Source: Streptomyces griseoviridis (GTDB taxonomy: Bacteria; Actinomycetota; Actinomycetes; Streptomycetales; Streptomycetaceae). From it: a stretch of DNA of 64,000 bases. Shown piece by piece: positions 49,072-57,473 of the stretch (position 1 is the stretch's first letter; the number at the start of each line of letters is the position of its first letter). The translations under genes and the position numbers were made by a program. The stretch spans positions 29,465 to 93,464 of the forward strand of contig BMSM01000026.1 of assembly GCA_014649155.1 (NCBI GenBank), written 5' to 3'. The notes under the pieces were generated by a model that saw nothing but the letters and a program-made list of their open reading frames with translations, made no database searches and was not told the origin of the DNA.

Positions 49072-49359
49072 ATGAGTGAGACACCGGTCAAGCAGCAGAG
49101 CACCGCCGCCTTCTACGGGCAGGCCGTCGCGTCCTTCGCGGTCGCCATCGTCGCCACCGCCATCGGCATCTTCAACCTGGAGGCCGACGCCTGGGTGCGG
49201 GCCTTCCTCGGGATCGCCGTCCTGTACCTGGTCACCTCCGCCTTCACCCTCGCCAAGATCATCCGGGACCGCCAGGAGGCCGGCCAGATCGTCAGCCGCG
49301 TCGACCAGGCCAGGGTCGAGCAGCTCCTCGCCGCGCACGACCCCTTCCAGAAGCTCTGA
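49072..49359 (+). CDS. YiaA/YiaB two-helix inner membrane protein
   Basis: A 95-aa protein with two membrane helices (FYGQAVASFAVAIVATAIGIF and AFLGIAVLYLVTSAFTLAKII) and a short cytoplasmic tail, matching the YiaA/B family of unknown function. The ATG at 49072 has no ribosome site and follows the 30-base palindrome closely, so translation is either leaderless from a promoter I cannot see or affected by the hairpin. Confidence 0.83.
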   Translation: MSETPVKQQSTAAFYGQAVASFAVAIVATAIGIFNLEADAWVRAFLGIAVLYLVTSAFTLAKIIRDRQEAGQIVSRVDQARVEQLLAAHDPFQKL

Positions 49360-49373
49360 GCCCACGGGGCACT

Positions 49374-49389
49374 CTAAGCGCCCGCTCAG
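49374..49389. promoter_or_regulatory. TetR operator upstream of the TetR gene at 49439
   Basis: CTAAGCG-CC-CGCTCAG: 7-2-7 palindrome with one mismatch, 50 bases before the regulator start. The same design occurs at 50562-50577. Confidence 0.7.
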
Positions 49390-49438
49390 CTTCGGCGGTA
49401 TGGTGGAGCTCCTGTCACCGAGAGGGGCGTGTACGGCG

Positions 49439-50083
49439 ATGAGTACGGCGGAGGAGACCAGGGGCGGCGACACCGAGCCCTGGAGCGAGGTCACCCCTGA
49501 CGCGGCCCGGCGGCTGCTGATCGCCGCCGTGGAGGCCTTCGCCGAGCGCGGCTACCACGCCACCACCACCCGGGACATCGCCGGCCGGGCCGGGATGAGC
49601 CCGGCCGCGCTCTACATCCACTACAAGACCAAGGAAGAGCTGCTCCACCGCATCAGCCGGATCGGTCACGACCGGGCGCTGGACATCCTGCGCACGGCGG
49701 CCCGCGGCGAGGGCGGCCCCGCCGAGCGCCTCGCCGACGCCGTCAGCTCCTTCGTCCGCTGGCACGCCGGCCGGCGCACCACCGCGCTGGTGGTGCAGTA
49801 CGAGCTGGACGCGCTGGGCCCCGAGGCCCGCGCGGAGATCGTCGCGCTGCGCCGGCAGTGCGACGCCGAGGTGCGCGGCATCATCGAGGACGGCGTCGCC
49901 ACGGGCGAGTTCGAGGTGCTCGACCTCAAGGGCACCACACTGGCGGTGCTCTCGCTCTGCATCGACGTGGCCCGCTGGTTCAACGTCGACGGGCCCCGCA
50001 CCCCCGACGAGGTCGGCGCGCTCTACGCCGACCTCGTGCTGCGCATGGTGGGCGCGAAGGCCCCGGCCGCGGCTCAGAAGTAG
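49439..50083 (+). CDS. TetR-family regulator of the MaoC gene and itself
   Basis: A 214-aa TetR protein. LLIAAVEAFAERGYHATTTR, DIAGRAGMSPAALYIHYKTKEEL forms the DNA-binding domain; the C-terminal domain (HAGRRTTALVVQYELDAL) is of the FadR/KstR2-like kind that binds acyl-CoA. ATG 49439 is preceded by a weak ribosome site. Matching palindromes lie in its own promoter and in that of the convergent MaoC gene, whose 3' end it overlaps by ten bases. Autoregulation plus control of the dehydratase is the natural model. Confidence 0.87.
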   Translation: MSTAEETRGGDTEPWSEVTPDAARRLLIAAVEAFAERGYHATTTRDIAGRAGMSPAALYIHYKTKEELLHRISRIGHDRALDILRTAARGEGGPAERLADAVSSFVRWHAGRRTTALVVQYELDALGPEARAEIVALRRQCDAEVRGIIEDGVATGEFEVLDLKGTTLAVLSLCIDVARWFNVDGPRTPDEVGALYADLVLRMVGAKAPAAAQK

Positions 50084-50535
50084 TAGCGGGAGACCGACTC
50101 CGCGACGCACACCGGCTTCTCGCCGCCCTCGCGCTCCACCGTGAAGGCGACCGTGACCTGGACGCCGCCCTCCACGTCCTGGGCGCCGCTGAGGGTGGCC
50201 GTGGCGCGCAGCCGCGAGCCGACCGGCACGGGGGCGGGGAAGCGGACCTTGTTCGTCCCGTAGTTGACGCCCATCGTCACGCCTTCGACGGCGAGCAGCT
50301 GAGGCCCGAAGAGGGGGAGCAGGGACAGGGTCAGATAGCCGTGGGCGATCGTGGTGCCGAAGGGTCCCGCGGCGGCCTTCTCCGGGTCCACGTGGATCCA
50401 CTGGTGGTCGCCGGTCGCCTCCGCGAACAGGTCGATCCGCTTCTGGTCGACCTCCAGCCAGTCGGTGTACCCCAACCGCTCGCCCACCGCCGCCTTCAGC
50501 TCGTCGGCGGAGGTGAAGATCCTCGGCTCTGCCAT
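50074..50535 (-). CDS. MaoC-like dehydratase/(R)-specific enoyl-CoA hydratase
   Basis: A 153-aa hot-dog fold enzyme. FAEATGDHQWIHVDPEKA contains the catalytic Asp-x4-His pair, followed by FGTTIAHGYLTLSLLP and VNYGTNKVRFPAPVPVGSR. It hydrates enoyl-CoA or acts on related thioesters, fitting the neighbouring acyl-CoA genes. ATG 50535 has GGGAGG upstream. A perfect TetR palindrome lies 27 bases before the start. Confidence 0.92.
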   Translation of the reverse strand: MAEPRIFTSADELKAAVGERLGYTDWLEVDQKRIDLFAEATGDHQWIHVDPEKAAAGPFGTTIAHGYLTLSLLPLFGPQLLAVEGVTMGVNYGTNKVRFPAPVPVGSRLRATATLSGAQDVEGGVQVTVAFTVEREGGEKPVCVAESVSRYYF

Positions 50536-50561
50536 GTCCCGGCCTCCCGCATAGGTCATCT

Positions 50562-50577
50562 CTAAGCAACTGCTTAG
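50562..50577. promoter_or_regulatory. TetR operator upstream of the MaoC gene
   Basis: CTAAGCA-AC-TGCTTAG is a perfect 7-2-7 palindrome, matching the consensus CTAAGCR-NN-YGCTYAG shared with 49374-49389. It lies between the divergent MaoC and soxR genes. Confidence 0.8.
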
Positions 50578-50642
50578 CATGGTCGGCCGTGCGGCCCCTG
50601 TCAACGGACCCGTCCGTGGGCGGGGTGGGTAGGCTCGGGGGA

Positions 50643-51122
50643 GTGCCCCAGATCCCAGAGAAGGTCCACGAGCTGACGGTCGGCCAGCTCGCCGCGCGCA
50701 GCGGCGCCGCCGTCTCCGCCCTGCACTTCTACGAGTCCAAGGGCCTGATCCGCAGCCGCCGCACCTCGGGCAATCAGCGCCGGTACTGCCGTGACACCCT
50801 GCGCCGGGTCGCGTTCATCCGCGCGGCCCAGCGGGTCGGCATCCCGCTGGCGACGATCCGGGAGGCGCTCGCCGAGCTGCCCGAGGAGCGCACCCCGACG
50901 CGGGACGACTGGGCCCGCCTCTCGGAGGCGTGGCGCGCGGAGCTGGACGAGCGCATCAAGCAGCTCAACCGGCTGCGGGACCACCTCACCGACTGCATCG
51001 GCTGCGGCTGCCTCTCCCTGGACACCTGTGTGCTCTCCAACCCGGACGACGTCTTCGGCGAACGCCGGGCCGGCTCCCGGCTGATGGTGGAACGGGGGCG
51101 GAAGGGGGCGGACGGAGCCTAG
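50643..51122 (+). CDS. soxR: SoxR redox-sensing MerR-family activator
   Basis: A 159-aa regulator. The MerR DNA-binding domain is LTVGQLAARSGAAVSALHFY, ESKGLIRSRRTSGNQRRY; a long dimer helix follows; and CIGCGCLSLDTC is the C-x2-C-x-C-x5-C motif that holds the [2Fe-2S] cluster. In Streptomyces SoxR responds to redox-active compounds such as actinorhodin rather than superoxide. GTG 50643 is preceded by CTCGGGGGA; TAGGCT at 50630-50635 could be a -10 for a leaderless transcript. A MITE-like element begins right after the stop. Confidence 0.93.
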   Translation: MPQIPEKVHELTVGQLAARSGAAVSALHFYESKGLIRSRRTSGNQRRYCRDTLRRVAFIRAAQRVGIPLATIREALAELPEERTPTRDDWARLSEAWRAELDERIKQLNRLRDHLTDCIGCGCLSLDTCVLSNPDDVFGERRAGSRLMVERGRKGADGA

Positions 51123-51308
51123 AGGGCCTGTCGTTCGGATTACGCCGGTGAGCGGGGCCCGGCATGCGCACCTGCCGCGTTGTCGTCACTCGCCGACGCT
51201 CCGCGTCGACTCCCTCCTCCGCCTCGCATCCGCGCGCACCAGGCCCCGCTCACCGGCGCGAGGAAGAGGCAGCCGATTCCCCGCGACCTGATCCCAACGA
51301 CAGGCCCT
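51123..51308. mobile_element. MITE-like element (186 bases, no coding capacity)
   Basis: Terminal inverted repeats AGGGCCTGTCGTT (51123-51135) and AACGACAGGCCCT (51296-51308) are perfect over 13 bases. A second inner pair of 17 bases (51144-51160 with 51242-51258) is also perfect. There is no transposase frame. The ends recall IS5-type termini in Streptomyces. It is inserted exactly between the soxR stop codon and the BKACE stop, harming neither gene; a clear target duplication is not visible. Confidence 0.75.
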
Positions 51309-52041
51309 AAGACTGCCGCGCGCGGGCGGCGTGCCACTCGGCGAGGCCGGCGGCGACCAGCTCCGCGTTGGACGCGGCCCGCCGGCCGTCCGGCAGGACC
51401 AGGGTGTCCTCCAGGCCGATACGGGTGGCCAGGCCGAGCCGTCCGGCCAGCCGGAGCACCGGCCAGGCGCCGCCCTCCTCGCCGTGCAGCAGCACCGGGC
51501 GGCCGTGCGCGGGGCCGAGCGCGGACAGCAGCGACCGGGCGGCGCCGGGCGCGGTCGCCGGGTCGGTCTCCGTGACCTCGGCGAGCACCCGCAGCACCCT
51601 CGGGCCCAGGGGCGAGCGGGCGAACCGCTCCGCGCCGTCCGTCCCGGACCAGATGCCCGCCTCCACCCCGACGCCCCGCTCCAGCAGGGCGGCGGCGACC
51701 TGTTCGGCGCCCGGCTCGTGCCAGTTGACGGAGGCGTGGTCGGGCAGCGCGGTCCAGCTCCGTACCCGCCGCTCCCGCCCGGCCGGCTCCGGTTCCGCCC
51801 AGGCGCCGGTGGTCACCCCCACCGGCACGCCGGGCACCCGCGCCCGTACCGCCTCCAGGGTCACCGCCAGCACGCGCGCCGACAGGGTGTCCCGCCCGCA
51901 GGGCGTCTTCGGATGCAGATGCACATCGCTAGCCCCGGCCCCCACCGCCCCCTCGGCGGCATCGGCCAACGCCTCCACGGACAGAGGCACCACACCCCCG
52001 TCCCCGGCCCCCCGCCCCCCGTTCAGACAAACCTGCACCAT
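51307..52041 (-). CDS. BKACE-family (DUF849) beta-keto acid cleavage enzyme
   Basis: A 244-aa TIM-barrel enzyme. VQVCLNGGRG starts the barrel, ASDVHLHPKTP holds the metal His-x-His, and ATRIGLEDTLVLPDG is the C-terminal signature. The family condenses beta-keto acids with acetyl-CoA (3-keto-5-aminohexanoate cleavage and relatives). It is shorter than the usual 270-300 residues; the Streptomyces subgroup tends to be short. ATG 52041 follows GGGAGAGG. The 3' end touches the MITE by two bases. The substrate is unknown. Confidence 0.82.
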   Translation of the reverse strand: MVQVCLNGGRGAGDGGVVPLSVEALADAAEGAVGAGASDVHLHPKTPCGRDTLSARVLAVTLEAVRARVPGVPVGVTTGAWAEPEPAGRERRVRSWTALPDHASVNWHEPGAEQVAAALLERGVGVEAGIWSGTDGAERFARSPLGPRVLRVLAEVTETDPATAPGAARSLLSALGPAHGRPVLLHGEEGGAWPVLRLAGRLGLATRIGLEDTLVLPDGRRAASNAELVAAGLAEWHAARARQS

Positions 52042-52103
52042 GCCGGCCCTCTCCCGTCGGGGCTGCGGACCACAACGCACTCCCCCGCACGATGGCGGAC
52101 ACC

Positions 52104-52223
52104 CGCAACCACCATCCAGGGGCGCGGGGAACCGCGCGACCAACCACCCACCACGCACCCGCACGAGGGCAGACGACCGCAACCATCACTGGGGGACGCG
52201 GGGAACCGCGCGACCAGCCACCC
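52104..52223. repeat. Two direct copies of a Streptomyces intergenic repeat
   Basis: A unit of about 46 bases (CGCAACCA..., with core GCGGGGAACCGCGCGACCA) occurs at 52104-52150 and again at 52178-52223. The core GCGCGGGGAAC-GCGCGACCA is, from memory, a very common extragenic repeat in Streptomyces genomes. Confidence 0.75.
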
Positions 52224-52229
52224 CCCCCG

Positions 52230-52287
52230 GCACCCGCCGACGATGCGGCAGCCCCCCCGCACCCGCCGACGATGCGGCAGCCCCCCG
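52230..52287. repeat. 29-base tandem repeat, two copies
   Basis: GCACCCGCCGACGATGCGGC followed by AGCCCCCC is repeated head to tail, with C-run length differing between copies. Together with the preceding repeats it fills the 268-base gap between the BKACE and zinc-ribbon genes. Confidence 0.85.
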
Positions 52288-52309
52288 CACCCCCCCCGGC
52301 CCCATCCGC

Positions 52310-52912
52310 CTACGCCGAAACCAACAACCGCCCCCTCCGGATCGCCGCAAGCGCATCCCCCGTCAGCACCGGCCGCGGCACCAGAATCCCGCAATCCGCA
52401 CAGACCGGTCCCGCCGACGGCTCATGATCCAGCCCGTACTTCCACACCAGCCGCTCACCCTCACACACCGGACACGCCACCCCCGGCTCCCGCTCCAGCG
52501 CGGCGATCAGCCGGCGCAGCACCTCGGCCAGCGGCTCACGCGGATGCAGCCCCGGGTCGTCGCACCACGCCACACCGAAGCCGCCCCAGGTCAGCCGATG
52601 CCAGTCGTCCACACTGCCCGGCCGGCGCAGCCCGTCGTGCTTCTCCTTCCGGCGGCGCTCGGCGAACTCCACCTCATAGGCGAGCCACACCGTCCGCGCC
52701 TGCTCCAACTCCTCCAGCGCGCCCACCAGCCGCGCCGGGTCGGGGGACCTGTCCTCCGGTCCGAACCCCCATCGGGAGCACAGATGGTCCCAGGTCGCCC
52801 TGTGTCCGTAAGGGGCGAACCGCTCAAGGCACTTACGCAGCGAGTAGCGCCGCAGCGCCAGGTCGGACCGCGGATCGCGGACCTGTCTCGCCAGACTCCG
52901 GAAACCGGCCAT
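52310..52912 (-). CDS. Conserved hypothetical protein with C-terminal zinc ribbon
   Basis: A 200-aa soluble protein. The N-terminal two thirds are charged and rich in Arg, Trp and Tyr (LALRRYSLRKCLERFAPYG, RTVWLAYEVEFAERRRKEKH). The C-terminal part has two cysteine pairs, CPVC and CADC, 24 residues apart, as in a zinc ribbon. I recall it as a Streptomyces-specific conserved family without known function. ATG 52912 has GGAGGTGCAGGG upstream. It could bind nucleic acid, but nothing here proves it. Confidence 0.7.
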   Translation of the reverse strand: MAGFRSLARQVRDPRSDLALRRYSLRKCLERFAPYGHRATWDHLCSRWGFGPEDRSPDPARLVGALEELEQARTVWLAYEVEFAERRRKEKHDGLRRPGSVDDWHRLTWGGFGVAWCDDPGLHPREPLAEVLRRLIAALEREPGVACPVCEGERLVWKYGLDHEPSAGPVCADCGILVPRPVLTGDALAAIRRGRLLVSA

Positions 52913-53202
52913 CGCCCTGCACCTCCGTCACACCTGCACCTGCTGTTCCGGTCACTTCGGCGTCGTCGCACGGACGTCGCCGAGTAGACGTATCGACTCG
53001 CGATCCGGCTCCATCCGATCCCTGATGGCACCCATAACCGAACCGAACCACCGGCCGAACCACCTCCCGATCCGCTTCCCGAGTCGACCCCCGCGGCCTG
53101 TGAGCCCGCTGTGCCGACGCCGAGAAGTGACGCGTGTTCATCTTCTAACCCGGGAATACCGGCGGTAACATCCGGCCCGTCCCCGTCGGGAGGAGCTGCC
53201 CC
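52913..53202. other. Divergent intergenic region before the acylase gene
   Basis: No gene seen. It includes three CCGAACC repeats (about 53037-53068) and TAACAT near 53166, a possible -10 for the acylase gene 37 bases before its ATG. Confidence 0.45.
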
Positions 53203-55986
53203 ATGTCACGGCGCATCCCACGCACGGCCTTCGACGCACTGAGAACTCCCCGCGGAATCCACGGGTTCCTGAAGGGCGCATCCCTATGCGCCCTCATTGC
53301 CGGTCTTTTGTCACCGCTTTCCCCGGCCGTGGCGGCCGGCGCGGACCGGGACGGCCCCCCGGCCGTCACCGCCGCGGCCGACGACCACTGCGGCGGACAG
53401 TGTTCCGACATCCTGCCGCCCGGCCAGAACGGCAACGCCACCCTCGCCCAGATCCTGCTCAACCAGGCCTTCGGCACCCAGCCCGCGCACGCCGAGGACC
53501 AGCTCGGCCCCTACGCGAACCTCGCCACCGGCTACCCGTCGCTCACCGGCGACACGATCAACTCGTTCTTCAACGACGCCTCCTTCGGCGTCCCCGCCGA
53601 CCAGGTCGCCTCCACCGTCCGCCCGGCCGGCCGCACCGACGTCACCATCGTCCGCGACAAGAAGACCGGTGTGCCGCACATCAGCGGCACCACCCGCTAC
53701 GGCACCGAGTTCGGCGCCGGTTACGCCGCCGCCCAGGACCGCCTCTGGCTGATGGACCTCTTCCGGCACGTCGGCCGCGGCGAACTGACCTCCTTCGCGG
53801 GCGGCGCCCCCGCCAACCAGGGCCTGGAGCAGCAGTTCTGGCGCAGCGCCCCCTACACCGAGGCCGAACTCCAGGCCCAGATCGACAGCGCCGCCGCCAA
53901 GGCCGGCGCGCGCGGCGCCCAGGCCCTGGCCGACGTGGAGGCGTACCTCGCCGGCGTCAACGCCTACATCGACGCCTCCGACAAGGCCCGCACCTTCCCC
54001 GGCGAGTACGTCCTCACCGGCCACAAGGACGCGATCACCAACGCCGGCACCATCGAGCACTTCGAACCCGCCGACCTGGTCGCCCTCGCCTCGGTCATCG
54101 GCGCCCTGTTCGGCTCCGGCGGCGGGGGCGAGGTGAACAACGCCCTGTCCCTGCTGGCCGCCCAGCAGAAGTACGGCGTCGCCGAGGGCACCAAGGTCTG
54201 GGAGTCCTTCCGGCAGCGCAACGACCCCGAGGCCGTGCTCACCGTACGGGACGGCAGCTTCCCGTACCTCACCCCGCCCGCCGACCCGCAGGGCCGGGCC
54301 CTGCCCGACGCCGGGTCGGTGACGGCGGAACCGCTCGTGTACGACCGTACGGGCAGCGCCACCGCACAGCCCGCCGCCACCGCTCTCTCCTCCGCCCGGC
54401 GCGGCATGTCGAACGCCCTCGTCGTCAGCGGCGAGCACACCGCGAGCGGCCACCCCGTCGCCGTCTTCGGGCCGCAGACCGGCTACTTCGCCCCGCAGCT
54501 GCTGATGCTCCAGGAGATCCAGGGCCCCGGCCTCAGCGCCCGCGGCGCCTCCTTCGCGGGCCTGAGCATGTACGTCGAGCTGGGCCGCGGCCAGGACTAC
54601 GCGTGGAGCGCGACCACGTCCGGGCAGGACATCATCGACACCTACGCGGTCGAGCTGTGCCAGGACGACGTCCACTACCTCTACCGCGGCACCTGCGTCC
54701 CCATGGAGAAGGTCGAGCGGAAGAACGCCTGGACCCCGACCGTGGCCGACGGCACCGCCGCCGGTTCGTACACCATGCGGGTCTGGCGCACCGAGTACGG
54801 TCCCGTCGAGTACCGCGCGACCGTCGGCGGCAAGAAGGTCGCCTACACCTCGCTGCGCTCCTCCTTCCTGCACGAGGCCGACTCCATCATCGGCTTCCAG
54901 ATGCTGAACGACCCCGACCACGTCAAGGGCCCGGAAGGCTTCCGCAGCGCGGTCCAGCACATCAACTACACCTTCAACTGGTTCTACGCCGACGCCGAGC
55001 GGACCGCGTACTACAACAGCGGCGACAACCCGGTCCGGGCGGACGGCGTCGACGCCGACTTCCCCGTCTGGGCACGCCCCGCGCGCGAGTGGCGGAACTG
55101 GGACCCGGCGGCCAACACCGCCGCCTACACCCCCGCGTCCGCCCATCCGCAGTCGACCGGCCAGGACTACTACGTCTCCTGGAACAACAAGGTGGCCCGG
55201 GACTACTCGACGGCCTCCTGGGGCGACGGCTCCGTGCACCGCGGGAACCTGCTCGACGACCGGGTGCGCGCACTGGTCGAACGGGGCGGGGTGACCCGCG
55301 CCGCGCTCGTCAGGGCCATGGCCGAGGCGGGGCTGACCGACCTCCGGGCCGAGGACGTCCTGCCGGACCTGCTGAAGGTGATCGACACCGCTCCGGTCGC
55401 CGACTCCGCCACCCAGGCGGCCGTCGACCGGCTCCGGGCGTGGCTGACCGCCGGCGGCAGACGCACCGTCACCTCGGCGGGTGCGAAGACGTACGCGCAC
55501 GCCGACGCCGTACGGATCATGGACGCCTGGTGGCCACTGCTGGTGAAGGCGGAGTTCGCCCCGGGCCTCGGCACCGAGCTGTACACGGCCCTCACCGCCA
55601 ACCTGCCCGTCGACGAGTCCCCGTCCGCCGCGCACGGCCCCACCGGCGCCCACGCCGGCAGCGCCTTCCAGTACGGCTGGTGGAGCCACGTCGACAAGGA
55701 TCTGCGGGCGGTGCTGGGGGAGCCGGTCAGCGGTCCGCTCGCCCGTGCCTACTGCGGCGGCGGTGACCGGGCGGCCTGCCGGGACGTGCTGCTCACCACC
55801 CTGAAGGAGGCGGCGGCGAAGACGCCCGCACAGGTCTACCCCGGCGACGACAACTGCGCCGCGGGCGACCAGTGGTGCGCGGACGCGGTCGTCCACCGCA
55901 CCCTGGGCGGCATCAAGCACGGCCCGATCGCCTGGCAGAACCGGCCGACCTACCAGCAGGTGGTGGAGTTCACCTCCCGACGCTGA
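53203..55986 (+). CDS. Secreted penicillin acylase-family Ntn hydrolase
   Basis: A 927-aa precursor. A signal peptide (about 1-45) is followed by the alpha chain (TDVTIVRDKKTGVPHISGTT, GYAAAQDRLWLMDLFRHVGRG). The cleavage site is RGM|SNALVVSG: Ser403 becomes the N-terminal nucleophile of the beta chain, with Asn404 as usual in the SNA motif. VFGPQTGYFAPQLL and later IGFQMLNDP fit the family. Met rather than Gly before the nucleophile is unusual. Homologues cleave penicillins, acyl-homoserine lactones or cyclic lipopeptides (as in ECB deacylases), so substrate is open. GGGAGGAG precedes ATG 53203. A shared terminator follows. Confidence 0.9.
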   Translation: MSRRIPRTAFDALRTPRGIHGFLKGASLCALIAGLLSPLSPAVAAGADRDGPPAVTAAADDHCGGQCSDILPPGQNGNATLAQILLNQAFGTQPAHAEDQLGPYANLATGYPSLTGDTINSFFNDASFGVPADQVASTVRPAGRTDVTIVRDKKTGVPHISGTTRYGTEFGAGYAAAQDRLWLMDLFRHVGRGELTSFAGGAPANQGLEQQFWRSAPYTEAELQAQIDSAAAKAGARGAQALADVEAYLAGVNAYIDASDKARTFPGEYVLTGHKDAITNAGTIEHFEPADLVALASVIGALFGSGGGGEVNNALSLLAAQQKYGVAEGTKVWESFRQRNDPEAVLTVRDGSFPYLTPPADPQGRALPDAGSVTAEPLVYDRTGSATAQPAATALSSARRGMSNALVVSGEHTASGHPVAVFGPQTGYFAPQLLMLQEIQGPGLSARGASFAGLSMYVELGRGQDYAWSATTSGQDIIDTYAVELCQDDVHYLYRGTCVPMEKVERKNAWTPTVADGTAAGSYTMRVWRTEYGPVEYRATVGGKKVAYTSLRSSFLHEADSIIGFQMLNDPDHVKGPEGFRSAVQHINYTFNWFYADAERTAYYNSGDNPVRADGVDADFPVWARPAREWRNWDPAANTAAYTPASAHPQSTGQDYYVSWNNKVARDYSTASWGDGSVHRGNLLDDRVRALVERGGVTRAALVRAMAEAGLTDLRAEDVLPDLLKVIDTAPVADSATQAAVDRLRAWLTAGGRRTVTSAGAKTYAHADAVRIMDAWWPLLVKAEFAPGLGTELYTALTANLPVDESPSAAHGPTGAHAGSAFQYGWWSHVDKDLRAVLGEPVSGPLARAYCGGGDRAACRDVLLTTLKEAAAKTPAQVYPGDDNCAAGDQWCADAVVHRTLGGIKHGPIAWQNRPTYQQVVEFTSRR

Positions 55987-55994
55987 CGGCAGAA

Positions 55995-56024
55995 GGGGGG
56001 CCGTCGGTGACCCGTCGGCCCCCC
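55995..56024. terminator. Bidirectional terminator between acylase and NamZ-type genes
   Basis: A 9-bp GGGGGGCCG/CGGCCCCCC stem with a 12-base loop, between two convergent stops only 41 bases apart. Confidence 0.75.
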
Positions 56025-56027
56025 ACG

Positions 56028-57272
56028 TCAGCGGTGGACGAGGTACCGCTCCCGCACCCGCCGGAACGCCGCCAGGTCCGCCCGCCAGCCCGCCACCACC
56101 TCGTCGGTGTCCGCGCCCGCGTCGATCATCGTGCGCACCCGCGCGGAGCCGGTCAGCTTGTCGATCCACCGGTCGGACCGCCAGGCGAACCCGTCCCAGA
56201 CCCGCTTCGCCGTCACCAGCAGCGCGATCCCCGTCCGCACCGGATCGAACACCTCGCGGTCGTGCACATGGAGCTGCACACCCCCGACCGTCGTCCCCTG
56301 GAACTTGGAGAAGGCGGGCGCGAAGTACGCCTCCCGGAACCGCACCCCCGGCAGCTCCAGCCCGTTCACCGCCGCCGCCCACGCCCCGTCGACGCCCTCC
56401 GCGCCCAGCAGTTCGAAGGGCCGGGTGGTGCCCCGCCCCTCGGAGAGGTTCGTGCCCTCGAACAGACAGGTCCCGGCGTACACCAGGGCCGTCCCGGGCG
56501 TCGGCATGTTGGGGCTGGGCGGCACCCACGGCAGTCCGGAGGCGTCGTAGAAGTCCGACCGCCGCCAGCCGGTCATCGGCACGGTGTCCAGGGTGACGGG
56601 GGTCGTCAGGAACTCCCCGTTGAACAGTTGCGCCAGCTCCACCACCGTCATGCCGTGCGCCTGGGCGATCGGCCTCCGCCCGACGAAGGTGGCGAACTCC
56701 TCGTGCAGCACCGGCCCCAGCGCGGCCCGCCCGGTCACCGGGTTCGGCCGGTCCAGGACCACGAACCGCTTCCCCGCCAGCGCGGCGGCCTCCATGCAGT
56801 CGTACAGCGTCCAGATGTACGTGTAGAAGCGCGCGCCCACGTCCTGGATGTCGAAGACGACGGTGTCCACGCCGGACGCGGTGAACACGTCCGCGAGCGG
56901 CTGCCCGCTCTTCAGGTAGGTGTCGTGGACCGGCAGTCCGGTCGCCGGGTCGTCGTACCGGCCCTCGGAGCCGCCGGCCTGCGCGGTGCCCCGGAAGCCG
57001 TGCTCGGGGCCGAAGACGGCGGTGAGCCGGACCCGGTCGTCGGCGTGCAGGACGTCCACGACGTGGCGGGCGTCCCGGGTGATGCCGGTCGGGTTGGTGA
57101 CGACGCCGACCCGGTCGCCGTCGAGCAGCGCGTACCCGTCGGCGGCCAGCCGTTCGAAGCCGGTCCGCAGCCGTCGCCCGCCGTGCGCGGGCACCCCTTC
57201 CGCGGTCCCGGAACCGGCCGCCACCGCGGCCGCCGTCGTCGTGGCGAGCAGCGTACGTCGCGAGAGTGTCAT
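56028..57272 (-). CDS. DUF1343 exo-beta-N-acetylmuramidase (NamZ-like), Tat-exported
   Basis: A 414-aa hydrolase. The signal MTLSRRTLLATTTAAAVAAG has the twin arginines of a Tat substrate. The DUF1343 core reads VGVVTNPTGITRD, AVFGPEHGFRG, FDIQDVGARFYTYIWTLYDCM, LDRPNPVTG, and GTCLFEGTNLSEGRGTTRPFE. NamZ releases terminal MurNAc from wall fragments, so this may serve wall recycling during growth or sporulation. ATG 57272 starts the signal; an upstream in-frame extension would have no sense. Single gene, convergent with the acylase and divergent from the SDR operon. Confidence 0.9.
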   Translation of the reverse strand: MTLSRRTLLATTTAAAVAAGSGTAEGVPAHGGRRLRTGFERLAADGYALLDGDRVGVVTNPTGITRDARHVVDVLHADDRVRLTAVFGPEHGFRGTAQAGGSEGRYDDPATGLPVHDTYLKSGQPLADVFTASGVDTVVFDIQDVGARFYTYIWTLYDCMEAAALAGKRFVVLDRPNPVTGRAALGPVLHEEFATFVGRRPIAQAHGMTVVELAQLFNGEFLTTPVTLDTVPMTGWRRSDFYDASGLPWVPPSPNMPTPGTALVYAGTCLFEGTNLSEGRGTTRPFELLGAEGVDGAWAAAVNGLELPGVRFREAYFAPAFSKFQGTTVGGVQLHVHDREVFDPVRTGIALLVTAKRVWDGFAWRSDRWIDKLTGSARVRTMIDAGADTDEVVAGWRADLAAFRRVRERYLVHR

Positions 57273-57415
57273 GTACGCGCACGCTAGCGCCCGCCCGGGT
57301 CCGGCGGAACGATCCGGGCCGGACGCCGCGCGGGCGACCGCGGCGGAACCGGGACGGAACCGCGGCGGAACCGGCGGGCGGGCGCGGCATACCGCTCCGC
57401 ACCCCTTTCCGCAGC

Positions 57416-57437
57416 ACATACCGACTGGTTAGTCTGT
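57416..57437. promoter_or_regulatory. TetR-type operator upstream of the SDR/acyl-CoA ligase operon
   Basis: A quasi-palindrome with left half CATACCGACT and right half GGTTAGTCTG. Its half-site, read on the minus strand as AGTCGGTATG, matches GGTCGGTATG in the operator at 62872-62891. It lies about 40 bases before the SDR start. Confidence 0.6.
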
Positions 57438-57473
57438 CGTCGCCCGATAGCGTCGCGTCGAAGGAGACCGATC

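Noticed and set aside
53311..57417. A 1368-codon open frame opposite the acylase and overlapping the NamZ-type gene
   Set aside because: It changes character at the border of the two real genes and has no family features; it only looks long because of GC bias.
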